NCBI GenBank assembly: GCA_035565355.1
Contig: DATMSM010000091.1
Location: 1 to 64,000, forward strand
DNA: 64,000 bases
Direction of reading: 5' to 3'
DNA from: Ga0074130 sp035565355
GTDB lineage: Bacteria; Pseudomonadota; Gammaproteobacteria; Burkholderiales; Rhodocyclaceae
The notes beneath the pieces were generated by a model. That model made no database searches. It was not told the origin of the DNA and saw only the letters and a program-made list of their open reading frames with translations. This document shows, one piece after another, positions 35,556-45,321 of the stretch. Position numbers and translations under genes: made by a program. The stretch's first letter is position 1. Each line of letters opens with the position of its first letter.

Positions 35556-35821
35556 TGAGTGATGAAACGCCAGCCCAGGTCTGGTATCTCTACCTGATCG
35601 AATGCGAGGACGGTTCGCTCTACACCGGCATTACCACCGATGTGGAACGCCGCTATGCGCAGCATATTGCGGGCAAGGGCGCCCGCTATACGCGCATGAA
35701 GAAGCCGGTGAGGCTGCTGGGGTTTCGGGAGTGCGGCACGCGTTCTTCAGCCTTGAAGGCTGAGTTGGCAATGAAACGGCTGCCGCCCGCCAACAAGCAG
35801 GCGGCGCTCTCTCAGCGCTGA
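35555..35821 (+). CDS. GIY-YIG nuclease-superfamily protein
   Basis: 88-aa UvrC-like single-domain protein. The GIY-YIG core is present as WYLYLIECEDGSLYTGITTD, with the conserved Arg in DVERRYAQH and GARYTR after it. Members such as YhbQ act on branched or damaged DNA, but the role of most is unclear. It overlaps the stop of the ABC ATPase by 1 nt. Its own stop directly abuts the stop of the convergent thiolase gene. Confidence 0.9.
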   Translation: MSDETPAQVWYLYLIECEDGSLYTGITTDVERRYAQHIAGKGARYTRMKKPVRLLGFRECGTRSSALKAELAMKRLPPANKQAALSQR

Positions 35822-37003
35822 TCAGGCCCGCTCAAAAATCGCCGAGATCCCCTGTCCGCCGCCGATGCACATGGTGACGAGGCCGTAGCGCTTGTTCTGG
35901 CGCTGTAGCTCGTACAGGCATTTCACCGTCAGGATGGCCCCGGTCGCAGCCAGGGCGTGTCCGAGCGCAATCGCGCCGCCATTCACATTGACCTTGGCTG
36001 GATCGAGCTCCAGGCCCTTGTTCACGCACAGCGCTTGTACGGCAAAAGCTTCGTTGGACTCGACCAGATCGAGGTCGCTGGCGCGCAGGCCGGCGCGTTG
36101 CAGGGCGATCTGGGTAGATGGAATCGGCCCAGTGCCCATGAGGCTGGGATCGACGCCGGCCACGGCATAGGCAACCAGCCTGCCTAAAGGACTAAGTCCG
36201 GCGCGCTCGGCAGCTCTGGCTTCCATCAGCACCACGGCAGCGCCGGCGTCATTGAGGCCGGACGCATTGCCAGCGGTGACGGTGCCATCTTTCTTGAAGG
36301 CGGGCTTGAGCCTGGCGAGACCTTCCAGGCTTGCCTCCCGCTTGGGATATTCGTCGGTCGCGAAGTGACCGCCGCGTGCCAGCTCGACCGGCACGATCTG
36401 CGACTTGAAATAGCCGGCGTCGATGGCGGCGACGGCGCGGCGCTGGCTCTCCAGCGCAAAGGCATCCTGTTCTTCTCGGCCGATATGCCAGGATTCGGCA
36501 ATGTTCTCGGCGGTGATGCCCATGTGATTGGGGCTGAAAGGATCAGTCAACGCACCCACCATCATGTCGATGAGTTGGGTATCGCCCATACGTGCGCCGA
36601 AGCGTGCAGCGGGCATGAGGTAACCGGCACGGCTCATGCTCTCGACACCGCAGCCGACGGCGGCTTCGGCCTCGCCGAGTTGGATGGCATTGGCGGCGCT
36701 GACGATGGCCTGCAGGCCGGAACCGCACAGTCGATTGAGGGTGAGCGCGCAGGATTCACGCGGCAGGCCGGCATCCAGCGCAATGGCACGCGAGACATAC
36801 ATGTCGCGCGGCTCGGTATGGATGACATTGCCGCAGACCAGATGGGCGATGCGTTCCGGCTCGATACCGGCGCGGTCGATGACTTCGCCCACCACAAGGG
36901 CACCCAGCTGCGACGGCGAGAAGTCCTTAAGCGCGCCACCGTAGCTGCCGATGGCAGTACGCACGGCACTGACAACAACGACCTCGGGTTTGCTGCTCAT
37001 CAC
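35822..37003 (-). CDS. bktB: Acetyl-CoA acyltransferase / beta-ketothiolase (BktB-type)
   Basis: 393-aa thiolase that condenses or cleaves acyl-CoA with acetyl-CoA. The acyl-accepting Cys is C93 in NRLCGSGLQAI and the second Cys is in CIGGGQG. Blocks such as ESMSRAGYLMPAARFGARMG resemble Cupriavidus BktB closely. The catalytic His block reads GGAIALGHALAATGA instead of the usual GHPxGATG, so Pro and Gly next to the His are both Ala. The His itself is kept. GGGAGG-type ribosome site upstream; two adjacent ATG codons. A role in hydroxyalkanoate or fatty-acid metabolism is likely, but no pha gene is nearby. Confidence 0.88.
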   Translation of the reverse strand: MMSSKPEVVVVSAVRTAIGSYGGALKDFSPSQLGALVVGEVIDRAGIEPERIAHLVCGNVIHTEPRDMYVSRAIALDAGLPRESCALTLNRLCGSGLQAIVSAANAIQLGEAEAAVGCGVESMSRAGYLMPAARFGARMGDTQLIDMMVGALTDPFSPNHMGITAENIAESWHIGREEQDAFALESQRRAVAAIDAGYFKSQIVPVELARGGHFATDEYPKREASLEGLARLKPAFKKDGTVTAGNASGLNDAGAAVVLMEARAAERAGLSPLGRLVAYAVAGVDPSLMGTGPIPSTQIALQRAGLRASDLDLVESNEAFAVQALCVNKGLELDPAKVNVNGGAIALGHALAATGAILTVKCLYELQRQNKRYGLVTMCIGGGQGISAIFERA

Positions 37004-37055
37004 GGCCTCCCATCCTGCATATGCCGAAGCATTCTACCGGAGCGGCCGGCGAAGG

Positions 37056-37994
37056 CTAGCTGCCGACCAGGCTGCCCAGCCACAGCAAGGTCACGACAAG
37101 CAGGCCCAGCACCAGGGTGCGCCAGACCAGGCCTATGGTGCTTTGCAGGAAGTCGGCATCGGCCTCATCGCCCAAGCCCAATTCGGGCCTATCGCCGAGA
37201 TCGCCGGCGTCGTCGTGCAGGGGCAGCCCCAGACGCACACCCAGTGCGCCGGCGCCGCTGGCAAGCAACACACCGTAGGCATCTGCCGTCCAGCTAGCGG
37301 CCTGGCTGCGCCAGCAGTAGATGGCATCCTCAAAATCGCCGACGATGGCGAAACCGATGGCGGAAAGGCGTACCGGCACCCAGTCGATGATCTCGTAAGC
37401 CTTGCGCGCAAAGCGGCCGAACTCGCCGAACTCGGCATCATGCTCGACCACCCCGCGCCCGCCCCACTGAATATTGAAAAACAGCGCCAGGCGATACAGC
37501 AAGGCACCTGCCGGGCCCAGCAGCACAAAGAAAAACATGGGTGCGAACACATGGCGATGCGAAGCAACCAGCGCCTCCTCGATGGAGAGGCGCGCCACTT
37601 CGTTGCTGGTCAGCCGGTCGCCGGAACGGCTACGCCATTCGGCCAGCAGTTGTCGCGCACGGCTGATGTCCTTGTCGCGCAGGGCGAGGTGGATGTCGGT
37701 GAAGAAGTGGCTGGAATGGCGGAAGCCCAGCGTTAGATAGAGCACGCCGACCGACAGCACGACCGCAAGGATGGGCTGAAACGCCCACAGCAAACCCTGC
37801 AGGATCAGCATCAGCACGAAGGGCGTGAGGACGGCGACGATCCAGGCAATGATGCCGTGTCGATTCTGGCCGTCGTTGAACTGGCGTTCAAACAGCAGCG
37901 CGTAACGCGCCAGCGGTCCGAGCACGAACTTGCGCTCGTCGAGCGGGCGGACTTGTTCAAGCAATAGCGTCAGGATGATGGAGAACAGCGTCAT
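37056..37994 (-). CDS. CobD/AmpE-like membrane protein
   Basis: 312 aa. Starts MTLFSIILTLLLEQVRPLDE, the typical beginning of the betaproteobacterial CobD/CbiB-related family. Membrane segments lie near residues 48-90 and 150-170, and near the C-terminus (LVLGLLVVTLLWLGSLV). Acidic and His-containing loops lie between them (DIHLALRDKD, VEHDAEFGEF). The cobalamin pathway is not encoded nearby, so the AmpE-like description (beta-lactamase induction sensor family) or an unrelated membrane role is as likely as cobinamide synthesis. It is 52 nt upstream of the thiolase gene on the same strand. Confidence 0.75.
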   Translation of the reverse strand: MTLFSIILTLLLEQVRPLDERKFVLGPLARYALLFERQFNDGQNRHGIIAWIVAVLTPFVLMLILQGLLWAFQPILAVVLSVGVLYLTLGFRHSSHFFTDIHLALRDKDISRARQLLAEWRSRSGDRLTSNEVARLSIEEALVASHRHVFAPMFFFVLLGPAGALLYRLALFFNIQWGGRGVVEHDAEFGEFGRFARKAYEIIDWVPVRLSAIGFAIVGDFEDAIYCWRSQAASWTADAYGVLLASGAGALGVRLGLPLHDDAGDLGDRPELGLGDEADADFLQSTIGLVWRTLVLGLLVVTLLWLGSLVGS

Positions 37995-38199
37995 GGTCTG
38001 GCTACATCAGGATGATGGGCACAAAGATAGCACAGGGGCAAAGCCTGCCCAAACCCCGAATAAGCCGTTCGAGCCTGGCTTCATCGCCTATTCGCGGGAG
38101 GGAACTCCGAACGCTCCTTGTGCTCGCCATCCAGATGCCTGAACCTGCGCGATGATGCGGGCCAAGTCAGTAGCCCGGCCCCAGGCGGCTGGCATGCAG

Positions 38200-38829
38200 C
38201 TACTCGCCGATCTCGCCGATAGGGCCGAAGAGGAAATGATGCAGGCTGACCAGCATGCCCGCGGTGGCGCCCCAGATGTAATAGCCCTCCCAGGGCATGG
38301 CCCAGAACTCGCGCAGCTTGCCACGCGCCTCGACACGGTGGCGCTGATGGTTTTCGCTGTCGAAGATAAAGGACAGGGGCGGTTCGAAGACGTCGGCGAC
38401 CTCGAAGTCGTCGAGCTTGAGGTTGAGCGGCGGATGCACCAGCGCAACCACGGGCACGACATGAAAACCGGTGCCGGTGTCGTAATCGGGCAGCGTACCG
38501 AGCACCTCGATCTGGCGCGGCTCAAGACCGACCTCCTCCTGCGCTTCGCGGATGGCGGTGACGATGGGAGTGCCGTCCTCGGGCTCGCAGCGCCCGCCGG
38601 GGAAGCTGACCTGACCGGCGTGATCCTTGAGGTGAGCGGTGCGCTTGGTGAGCAGGACCGTGATCCCGGTCGGCCGCAGCACCAAGGGAATCAGCACCGC
38701 TGCGGCGCGCAAGGCCGTCACCGGCATGGTGAGCTGATGCAAGTGCTGGACTTCACGCGCCCGCTCAGCCGAGCCAACAGTAAAGCGTTGTCGCAGCCAC
38801 TCCGCGCTGAGCGCCTCCAGGCGCGGCAT
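38200..38829 (-). CDS. NUDIX hydrolase, CoA pyrophosphatase type
   Basis: 209 aa. Complete NUDIX box with the Glu cluster in AIREAQEEVGL, preceded by the CoA-type signature LLTKRTAHLKDHAGQVSFPGG. Members cleave CoA or acyl-CoA to 3',5'-ADP and phosphopantetheine. The start at 38829 (MPRLEALSAEWL) is preferred over upstream in-frame codons because the extra residues are basic and unlike the family. It is divergent from the glutamine amidotransferase-like gene, with about 70 bp between starts. Confidence 0.9.
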   Translation of the reverse strand: MPRLEALSAEWLRQRFTVGSAERAREVQHLHQLTMPVTALRAAAVLIPLVLRPTGITVLLTKRTAHLKDHAGQVSFPGGRCEPEDGTPIVTAIREAQEEVGLEPRQIEVLGTLPDYDTGTGFHVVPVVALVHPPLNLKLDDFEVADVFEPPLSFIFDSENHQRHRVEARGKLREFWAMPWEGYYIWGATAGMLVSLHHFLFGPIGEIGE

Positions 38830-38897
38830 ATCGGAACTTGACAGTGAATCCTGGGGATACAATGAAAACCTTCTTTCAAACACGCGCAAAGAACGCA

Positions 38898-39602
38898 ATG
38901 AAGCCCGTCGCAATTTTCTGCTACAGCCCCGGTAAAGGCCCGGGTCATTTTGCCACATTCCTCGATCGCCACTCGATTCCCTGGGTGCAATTCAAGATTG
39001 ACGAAGGCGATACACCGCCCGCCTCCATCGCCGAATACAGCGGGCTGTGCTTTATGGGCGGCGTGATGAGCGTCAACGACGAGGATGCATGGATCGCCCA
39101 GCTGCTCGAGCTGATCCGCGAAGCGAATGCCAAGGATATCCCCGTCATCGGCCACTGTTTCGGCGGCCAGTTGCTGTCCAAGGCTCTGGGCGGCACCGTG
39201 ACGCGCAATCCGATCAAGGAAATCGGCTGGACCAGGGTACGGGTGCTGGCCCCGGAATGGCTGCCGGGCATGGAGGAATTCCTCACCTATGAATGGCATG
39301 GCGAAACCTTCAGCATTCCGGAGGGCGGCAAGCGCCTGCTTGAGAGCGAACACTGCGCCAATCAGGCCTTCGCCCTCGGACCGCATCTGGGCATGCAATG
39401 TCATGTCGAGATGACCGAAGCCATGGTGGAGGACTGGAGCGCCCAGGGCACGCGCGAAATCGAGCGAGCCCTGGAGAAGACCCCGGCCGCCCCGGTGCAG
39501 AAACGCGAGCAGCAACTCGCTCCGCTGGCCGAACGCATTGCCACCCTGCATAAGGTGGCAGATACACTGTACGGCAAGTGGATACAGGGCCTCAGGCACT
39601 GA
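38898..39602 (+). CDS. Class-I glutamine amidotransferase-like protein (GMP synthase-like)
   Basis: 234 aa with a GATase1 fold. The nucleophile Cys sits in the elbow IGHCFGGQLL, and the partner His in the region TYEWHGETFSIP. It stands alone without a synthetase domain, as in the YfeJ/YLR126C-type proteins of uncertain substrate. Two starts are possible: ATG 38898 (MKPVAIF, natural beginning of the fold) and ATG 38862 with a better GGGGA ribosome site. I prefer 38898 on fold grounds. A strong terminator follows. Confidence 0.85.
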   Translation: MKPVAIFCYSPGKGPGHFATFLDRHSIPWVQFKIDEGDTPPASIAEYSGLCFMGGVMSVNDEDAWIAQLLELIREANAKDIPVIGHCFGGQLLSKALGGTVTRNPIKEIGWTRVRVLAPEWLPGMEEFLTYEWHGETFSIPEGGKRLLESEHCANQAFALGPHLGMQCHVEMTEAMVEDWSAQGTREIERALEKTPAAPVQKREQQLAPLAERIATLHKVADTLYGKWIQGLRH

Positions 39603-39618
39603 GCGTGCCCACCCAATG

Positions 39619-39649
39619 AAAAAGGCACCGCATCGCGGTGCCTTTTTGT
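39619..39649. terminator. Bidirectional terminator
   Basis: AAAAA-GGCACCGC-atc-GCGGTGCC-TTTTT between the amidotransferase-like gene and the convergent yajQ gene. Confidence 0.92.
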
Positions 39650-39669
39650 TTTGCCCGAAGCTGAACTGA

Positions 39670-40164
39670 TCAGTCGCGGAAATTGCCATACTTGATCGGG
39701 AAGTCAGTGATGCTCTTCTTGACGAAGGCAATCGTCTCCTGCAGATCGTCGCGCTTGGCGCCCTGCACGCGCACGGCGTCGCCCTGGATCGATGCCTGCA
39801 CCTTGAGCTTGGAGTCCTTGATCAGCTTGACGATCTTCTTGGCCAGCTCGGTCTCGATGCCGTCCTTGATCTTCAGCACCTGCTTGGCCTTGTTGCCGCT
39901 GACGCTCTCGACCTTCTGGTGATCCAGGCGCTTGGTGCTCTCTGCTTCCTTCTTCTCCATCGCCGGGAAGAGGATTTCCTTGATCTGGTCGAGTTGGAAG
40001 TCGGAGTCGCCCCACAGCGTGATGAGCTTGTCCTTCTCGTTCAGTTCGGCCTTGGCTGAGGTGCCCTTGAAGTCGTAGCGATTGTCGATCTGGCGACTGG
40101 CCACATCGACGGCGTTCTTGATGCCGACCATGTCGGCTTCGGAGGTAAAGTCAAAAGAAGGCAT
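39670..40164 (-). CDS. yajQ: YajQ family nucleotide-binding protein
   Basis: 164-aa, two ferredoxin-like domains. Begins MPSFDFTSEADM, the family hallmark, with RYDFKGTSA following. Members bind c-di-GMP or other nucleotides in some species (for example the Xanthomonas homologue) and RNA in others; which applies here is not visible. It lies 9 nt behind the DinB-like gene and probably shares its transcript. Confidence 0.95.
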   Translation of the reverse strand: MPSFDFTSEADMVGIKNAVDVASRQIDNRYDFKGTSAKAELNEKDKLITLWGDSDFQLDQIKEILFPAMEKKEAESTKRLDHQKVESVSGNKAKQVLKIKDGIETELAKKIVKLIKDSKLKVQASIQGDAVRVQGAKRDDLQETIAFVKKSITDFPIKYGNFRD

Positions 40165-40173
40165 GGTGTCTCC

Positions 40174-40683
40174 TCAGAGCAGGTTTTCAGCATTAGGCAT
40201 CGCCCACAGATCGGTCACGCCCGGGTTGATGCCAAACTGGCTCAACAGGGTAGTGGCCTGACCGCGGTGATGGGTCTGGTGGTTGAAGAAATGGGTGACG
40301 GCAAGCCCGGCAGCGCGCGTCTGCGACTTGCCGGTAATGCGGCTGGTCCAAGTCAGCGGCGCAATCAAAAACTCAGCGCTGACGTCAATGGCCCAAGACG
40401 CTATCTCTGTATCAAGCTCGAGGCGACGCGCACGCTGTGCCTCGAACTCCGGATAGAGAATACTACCGGCAATCGGTAGTTCAGGCTGTCGGCCGGTGAA
40501 ACGCCCCAGCCAAATGGTATCGGCCCAGACGATGTGGTCCAGCGTATTGTGCAGCGACTTGAAGAAAGCGCCGCGATCTTCCTTGCGCTGCACATCGCTC
40601 AAGGTGGCGGCATGGGCGTAGAGCTTTTCGTTCATCCAGCGCGAGTACTGCGCCATCATCACGACCCAGCGTTTATCGACCAT
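40174..40683 (-). CDS. DinB family protein
   Basis: 169-aa four-helix bundle with the three metal-binding His positions of the DinB/YfiT fold: LHNTLDHIVWAD near residue 48, and the pair in HFFNHQTHHRGQ near 135. DinB proteins are mostly thiol- or metal-dependent small-molecule transferases of unknown substrate; DNA damage induction applies to only some. Two possible starts exist, at 40683 and about 24 nt downstream (MMAQYSRWMN). It lies between ppnP and yajQ in the same orientation. Confidence 0.85.
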   Translation of the reverse strand: MVDKRWVVMMAQYSRWMNEKLYAHAATLSDVQRKEDRGAFFKSLHNTLDHIVWADTIWLGRFTGRQPELPIAGSILYPEFEAQRARRLELDTEIASWAIDVSAEFLIAPLTWTSRITGKSQTRAAGLAVTHFFNHQTHHRGQATTLLSQFGINPGVTDLWAMPNAENLL

Positions 40684-40696
40684 GCCGACGTACGTT

Positions 40697-41008
40697 TTAG
40701 CCGAAGTGGCAGACGTAGTGATACGGCTCGTCGCAGGAGATCTCGAAGGACGAATCGCCCGGCACGTTGAAGGACTCGCCCGCGCCGTAGCGCTTCCACT
40801 CGCTCTCGCCCTTCAGCTTGACGCGACAGGAGCCGGCCACGCCCTCCATGATTTCCGGCACACCGGTATTGAAGGTCAGGGTGGCCGGCAGGATCACGCC
40901 GACGCTCTTCTTGACGCCGTCGGCGAACTGGATGCTGTGGCTGACGCACTTGCCGTCAAAGTACACATTGGCCTTCTTGACCACGCTGACGTTATCGAAC
41001 TGGGACAT
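40697..41008 (-). CDS. ppnP: Pyrimidine/purine nucleoside phosphorylase
   Basis: 103-aa cupin-fold phosphorylase (former DUF1255) that releases bases from several nucleosides. Recognised by ANVYFDGKCVSHSIQF and GVILPATLTFNTGVPEIMEG, and the C-terminal YHYVCHFG. The start at 41008 (MSQFDNVSV) fits E. coli PpnP, which is 94 aa; upstream residues in frame do not. It is downstream of argG in the same direction. Confidence 0.93.
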   Translation of the reverse strand: MSQFDNVSVVKKANVYFDGKCVSHSIQFADGVKKSVGVILPATLTFNTGVPEIMEGVAGSCRVKLKGESEWKRYGAGESFNVPGDSSFEISCDEPYHYVCHFG

Positions 41009-41107
41009 CGTTTTTTCCTTAAACACTTTGCCGCAGGGCGGCGCAAATAAGAGCGAGGTTGCGGCAATGCCGCACCGAGACCGGCCCCGTTTCATGGGCC
41101 GGTGGGT

Positions 41108-42343
<1,236 letters not shown>

Positions 42344-42377
42344 TTACTGTCTTCTTCCCAAAAATATTGCTTAAAAA

Positions 42378-42431
42378 TTACTCAACGCTGACATGGCCGA
42401 GGAGCAGGAACTCCATCAGCGCTTTTTGTGT
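42378..42431 (-). pseudogene. Remnant copy of the argF 3' end
   Basis: Read on the minus strand, 17 codons plus TAA encode exactly the C-terminus of the neighbouring argF (TQKALMEFLLLGHVSVE). The match to 42523-42576 has 11 base differences in 54, and every one is synonymous. Homology stops sharply at 42431/42432. It is therefore a leftover tail of a functional but diverged argF allele, not a recent tandem duplication. Confidence 0.9.
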
Positions 42432-42445
42432 GTTGTTGAAGTTCT

Positions 42446-42503
42446 GGCTTCGGCCGGTGCTACGCACCTTAACTTGGCAAGCCAAGTTAGCCTGCACCGA
42501 AAC
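42446..42503. repeat. REP-like hairpin element, copy A
   Basis: Imperfect palindrome between argF and its tail remnant. Inner stem TAACTTGG/CCAAGTTA (42470-42477, 42482-42489); outer arms TTCGG..GGTGC and GCACCGAA. It shares CGGCCGxTGC, CTTAAC and GTTAGCCTGCAC (42486-42497) with copy B at 46086-46130, in the same orientation. The stems differ by compensatory changes. Confidence 0.8.
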
Positions 42504-42522
42504 CGTCTGCGTCGAAACTACG

Positions 42523-43449
42523 TTATTCGACACTGACATGCCCCAGCAGCAAAAACTCCATCAATGCTTTCTGCGTGTGCAGCCGGTTTTCTGCTTCATC
42601 CCAGACCACCGACTGCGGGCCGTCGATGACCTCGGCGGACACTTCCTCGCCGCGGTGGGCGGGCAGGCAGTGCATGAAAACGGCGTCCTTGGCGGCAACC
42701 TTCATCATGTCGGCATCGACCTGCCAGTCGGCGAAGTCGCGGCGGCGCTCTTCGTTCTCGGCCTCGAAACCCATCGAGGTCCACACGTCGGTAGTGACCA
42801 GATCGGCGCCCTTGGCGGCCTCCATCGGGTCGGCAAACTCTTCGTAGTGGTCGGTGCCGTAGAGGCCGGCGCGCTCGGGTTCGACCTCGTAGCCGGGCGG
42901 CGTAGACACATGTACGTTGAAACCGAAGATCTCGGCAGCCTGCAGCCAGGTGTTGCAGACATTGTTCGAGTCACCGATCCAGGCCACGGTCTTGCCTGCG
43001 ATCGAGCCGCGCTGCTCGATGAAGGTGTAGATGTCGGCAAGGATCTGGCAGGGATGGTATTCGTTGGTCAGGCCGTTGATCACCGGCACACGCGAATAGG
43101 CGGCGAAGCGCTCGATGATGCTCTGCTCGAAGGTACGAATCATGACGATGTCGCTCATGCGCGAGATCACCTGGGCCGCATCCTCGACCGGCTCGCCGCG
43201 ACCAAGCTGCGAATCGCGGGTATTGAGATAGATGGCGGCACCGCCGAGCTGGTGCATGCCGGCCTCGAAGGACAGGCGCGTGCGTGTGCTGGCCTTCTCA
43301 AAAATCATCACCAGGGTGCGGTCTTCAAGCGGCCAGTACTTGCGGTAGGACTTGAACTGGTCCTTGATCCAGCGCGTGCGCGCAAACACATGCTCGAGCT
43401 CGCTGCGCGTAAGGTCCTTCAACTGCAGAAAGTGACGCGGGCTATTCAT
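42523..43449 (-). CDS. argF: Ornithine carbamoyltransferase
   Basis: 308 aa; makes citrulline from ornithine and carbamoyl phosphate. Carbamoyl-phosphate motif STRTRLSF, then HPCQ. The ornithine-site motif HCLPAHRGEEV is close to the C-terminus. It starts 2 nt after the argD stop, so they are one operon. A second, synonymously diverged copy of its last 17 codons lies 145 bp downstream, suggesting that this allele arrived by recombination. Confidence 0.97.
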   Translation of the reverse strand: MNSPRHFLQLKDLTRSELEHVFARTRWIKDQFKSYRKYWPLEDRTLVMIFEKASTRTRLSFEAGMHQLGGAAIYLNTRDSQLGRGEPVEDAAQVISRMSDIVMIRTFEQSIIERFAAYSRVPVINGLTNEYHPCQILADIYTFIEQRGSIAGKTVAWIGDSNNVCNTWLQAAEIFGFNVHVSTPPGYEVEPERAGLYGTDHYEEFADPMEAAKGADLVTTDVWTSMGFEAENEERRRDFADWQVDADMMKVAAKDAVFMHCLPAHRGEEVSAEVIDGPQSVVWDEAENRLHTQKALMEFLLLGHVSVE

Positions 43450-43451
43450 AT

Positions 43452-44624
43452 TCAGGCCCCAAGAAATTTCTTGACCACCGGCGCAAGGATGTCGACCAGC
43501 TGCTTCGAATCAGCATCGGTATAGGTCAATGCCGGCAACAGGCGGATGACGGACTCGGCCGTGACGTTGATCAGCAGGCCGGCATCCAGCGCCAGTTGAA
43601 CCAGCTCGCCACAGGGGCGATCCAGCTGAATGCCTATCATCAGGCCTTCGCCACGGATCTCAAGCAGGCCGGGAACGCCTGCCAGCGCAGCGGCCATGCC
43701 GGCACGAATGTTTTCGCCCTGGCGGGTCGCATTCGCCATCAGCTTGTCCTGCTCGATGACTTCCAGCGTCGTCAGTGCCGCGGCGCAGGCCAGCGGATTG
43801 CCGCCGAAGGTAGAGCCATGATTGCCCGGCTTGAACACACCGAAGGCCTTGCCCGTGGTCAGGCAAGCGCCGATGGGCACGCCCGAGCCCAGCCCCTTGG
43901 CCAGCGTCATCACGTCCGGCTTGATGCCGGCGTGTTGATGAGCGAACCACTTGCCGGTGCGGCCAATGCCGCTCTGCACTTCGTCGAGCATGAACAGCCA
44001 GCCCTTGGCGTCGCACAGCGCGCGCAGGCCTTGCAGGAATTCCTGGTGGCAGATATTGATGCCGCCCTCGCCCTGGATGACTTCGAACAAGATGGCGACC
44101 ACATTGGGATTGTTCTGGGCAACTGCCTCGACCGCAGCCAGATCGTCGAAAGGAACGCGCACGAAGCCCGACACCAGCGGCTCGAAACCGGCCTGCACCT
44201 TGCGATTGCCTGTGGCCGACAAGGTGGCCAGGGTGCGGCCGTGGAAAGCCTGTTCCATGACGATGATGGCCGGGCTCTCGATGCCCTGTTGATGGCCGTA
44301 GAGACGGGCCAGCTTGATCGCGGCCTCGTTGGCTTCGCAACCGGAGTTGCAGAAGAACACATCGTCCATCTGTGCCAGCGCGGTCAGCTTGTCGGCCAGG
44401 GCTTCCTGTTCACGCACACGGTAGATATTCGAGGTGTGCATCAGGCGGCCCGCCTGTGCTGCAATCGTCGCGACCAGGCGCGGATGGGCATGACCGAGGG
44501 TGTTCACGGCGATACCGGAGAGCGCATCCAGGTAACGCTTGCCGTTCTCGTCAAACATCCAGACGCCTTCGCCATGAGTAAATGCCACGGCTTGGCGGTT
44601 ATAGGTATTCATCAGGTGCGACAT
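43452..44624 (-). CDS. argD: Acetylornithine aminotransferase
   Basis: 390-aa PLP-dependent class III transaminase of arginine synthesis. Has the phosphate-binding CNSGCEANEAAIKLAR, the Asp in MLDEVQSGIGRTG, and the PLP lysine in LAKGLGSGVPIG. It leads the argD-argF unit. About 700 bp without a gene precede it, with a strong palindrome at 44716-44754 in the likely leader or promoter region. Confidence 0.95.
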   Translation of the reverse strand: MSHLMNTYNRQAVAFTHGEGVWMFDENGKRYLDALSGIAVNTLGHAHPRLVATIAAQAGRLMHTSNIYRVREQEALADKLTALAQMDDVFFCNSGCEANEAAIKLARLYGHQQGIESPAIIVMEQAFHGRTLATLSATGNRKVQAGFEPLVSGFVRVPFDDLAAVEAVAQNNPNVVAILFEVIQGEGGINICHQEFLQGLRALCDAKGWLFMLDEVQSGIGRTGKWFAHQHAGIKPDVMTLAKGLGSGVPIGACLTTGKAFGVFKPGNHGSTFGGNPLACAAALTTLEVIEQDKLMANATRQGENIRAGMAAALAGVPGLLEIRGEGLMIGIQLDRPCGELVQLALDAGLLINVTAESVIRLLPALTYTDADSKQLVDILAPVVKKFLGA

Positions 44625-44715
44625 GAAAAAAGCTCTCTCTCCGCGCCAGTGGAACCGGCGTCAGCTGGACCTAGGGGAACAGGCGCCACAATGGGCGACC
44701 CGACCGCTACAAAGC

Positions 44716-44754
44716 CATACGGCGGCCCCGGACTAGGGACCGGGCCGCCGTATG
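44716..44754. repeat. Strong palindrome upstream of argD
   Basis: Perfect 13-bp arms CATACGGCGGCCC (44716-44728) and GGGCCGCCGTATG (44742-44754) around a 13-nt loop that can pair further. No T-run follows on either strand, so it is unlikely to be a simple terminator. It lies 92 nt upstream of the argD start. Confidence 0.75.
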
Positions 44755-45321
44755 TCGTGAAGGGAGTATCTTAAGTGAAACAGAGGGTTGGAGTCAAAGC
44801 CAGCAACCGCGCTTTCTATCTTCCCCGCGCCAGCTCGGGCCAGCCCTGCCTGTACCCGCAGACATGCTGCCCGCGCAGGCACCCTAGTCGTTTGAAATTG
44901 AAGGAAATCCGCACGTTTTGAGACAGGATCAGCGTAGTGGCAGAAGCAGGGTGTAGCGGCCCTGCTCACACCCGCCATTTTCAGGCGCTGCCCAAATATG
45001 CCTGCACAGTTCCCCATCGTCCCTAAGGCGCCAGGCCAGGGAAATCAGGCACGGCAGCACGGCTATGCTGCAGCCGACGCCGTGGCGCCGAAACATAAAA
45101 GTGCAGATTTATCATTTTTCAAATAGAATTAATCAAAGCAAAACCAACAAACATTTAATATTCAAACCATTGGTAAAAGCCACCGAGTTCGCCGCTGCCC
45201 ATTTCTGTAATTTCACAGCCCGGGGATGCGGCGCCGGCAGGGCCCGAACAGCACCATCGACTTTTCGCGCCGGTGGGCTAATAACAAAGCATATGATCGC
45301 CAAACCCTCGCACTCACCGGC
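44755..45321. other. 567-bp region without a recognisable gene
   Basis: It lies between argD and the divergent unknown gene. The first two thirds are of ordinary composition with no supported frame; a 94-codon minus-strand frame over 44733-45017 lacks any feature of a gene. An AT-rich stretch around 45100-45180 could hold the promoter of the rightward gene. No RNA family was recognised. Confidence 0.5.

Noticed and set aside
41070..41106. Intrinsic terminator of argG
   Set aside because: The hairpin ACCGGCCC/GGGCCGGT is present but no T-run follows in the argG direction, so it is not listed as a terminator.
42367..43524. Plus-strand frame of 385 codons over argF
   Set aside because: Antisense to argF. 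It is open only because of codon-position GC bias, and its start lies in the argF tail remnant.
44733..45017. 94-codon minus-strand frame upstream of argD
   Set aside because: No ribosome site, and it includes one arm of the palindrome at 44716-44754; composition unlike neighbouring genes.
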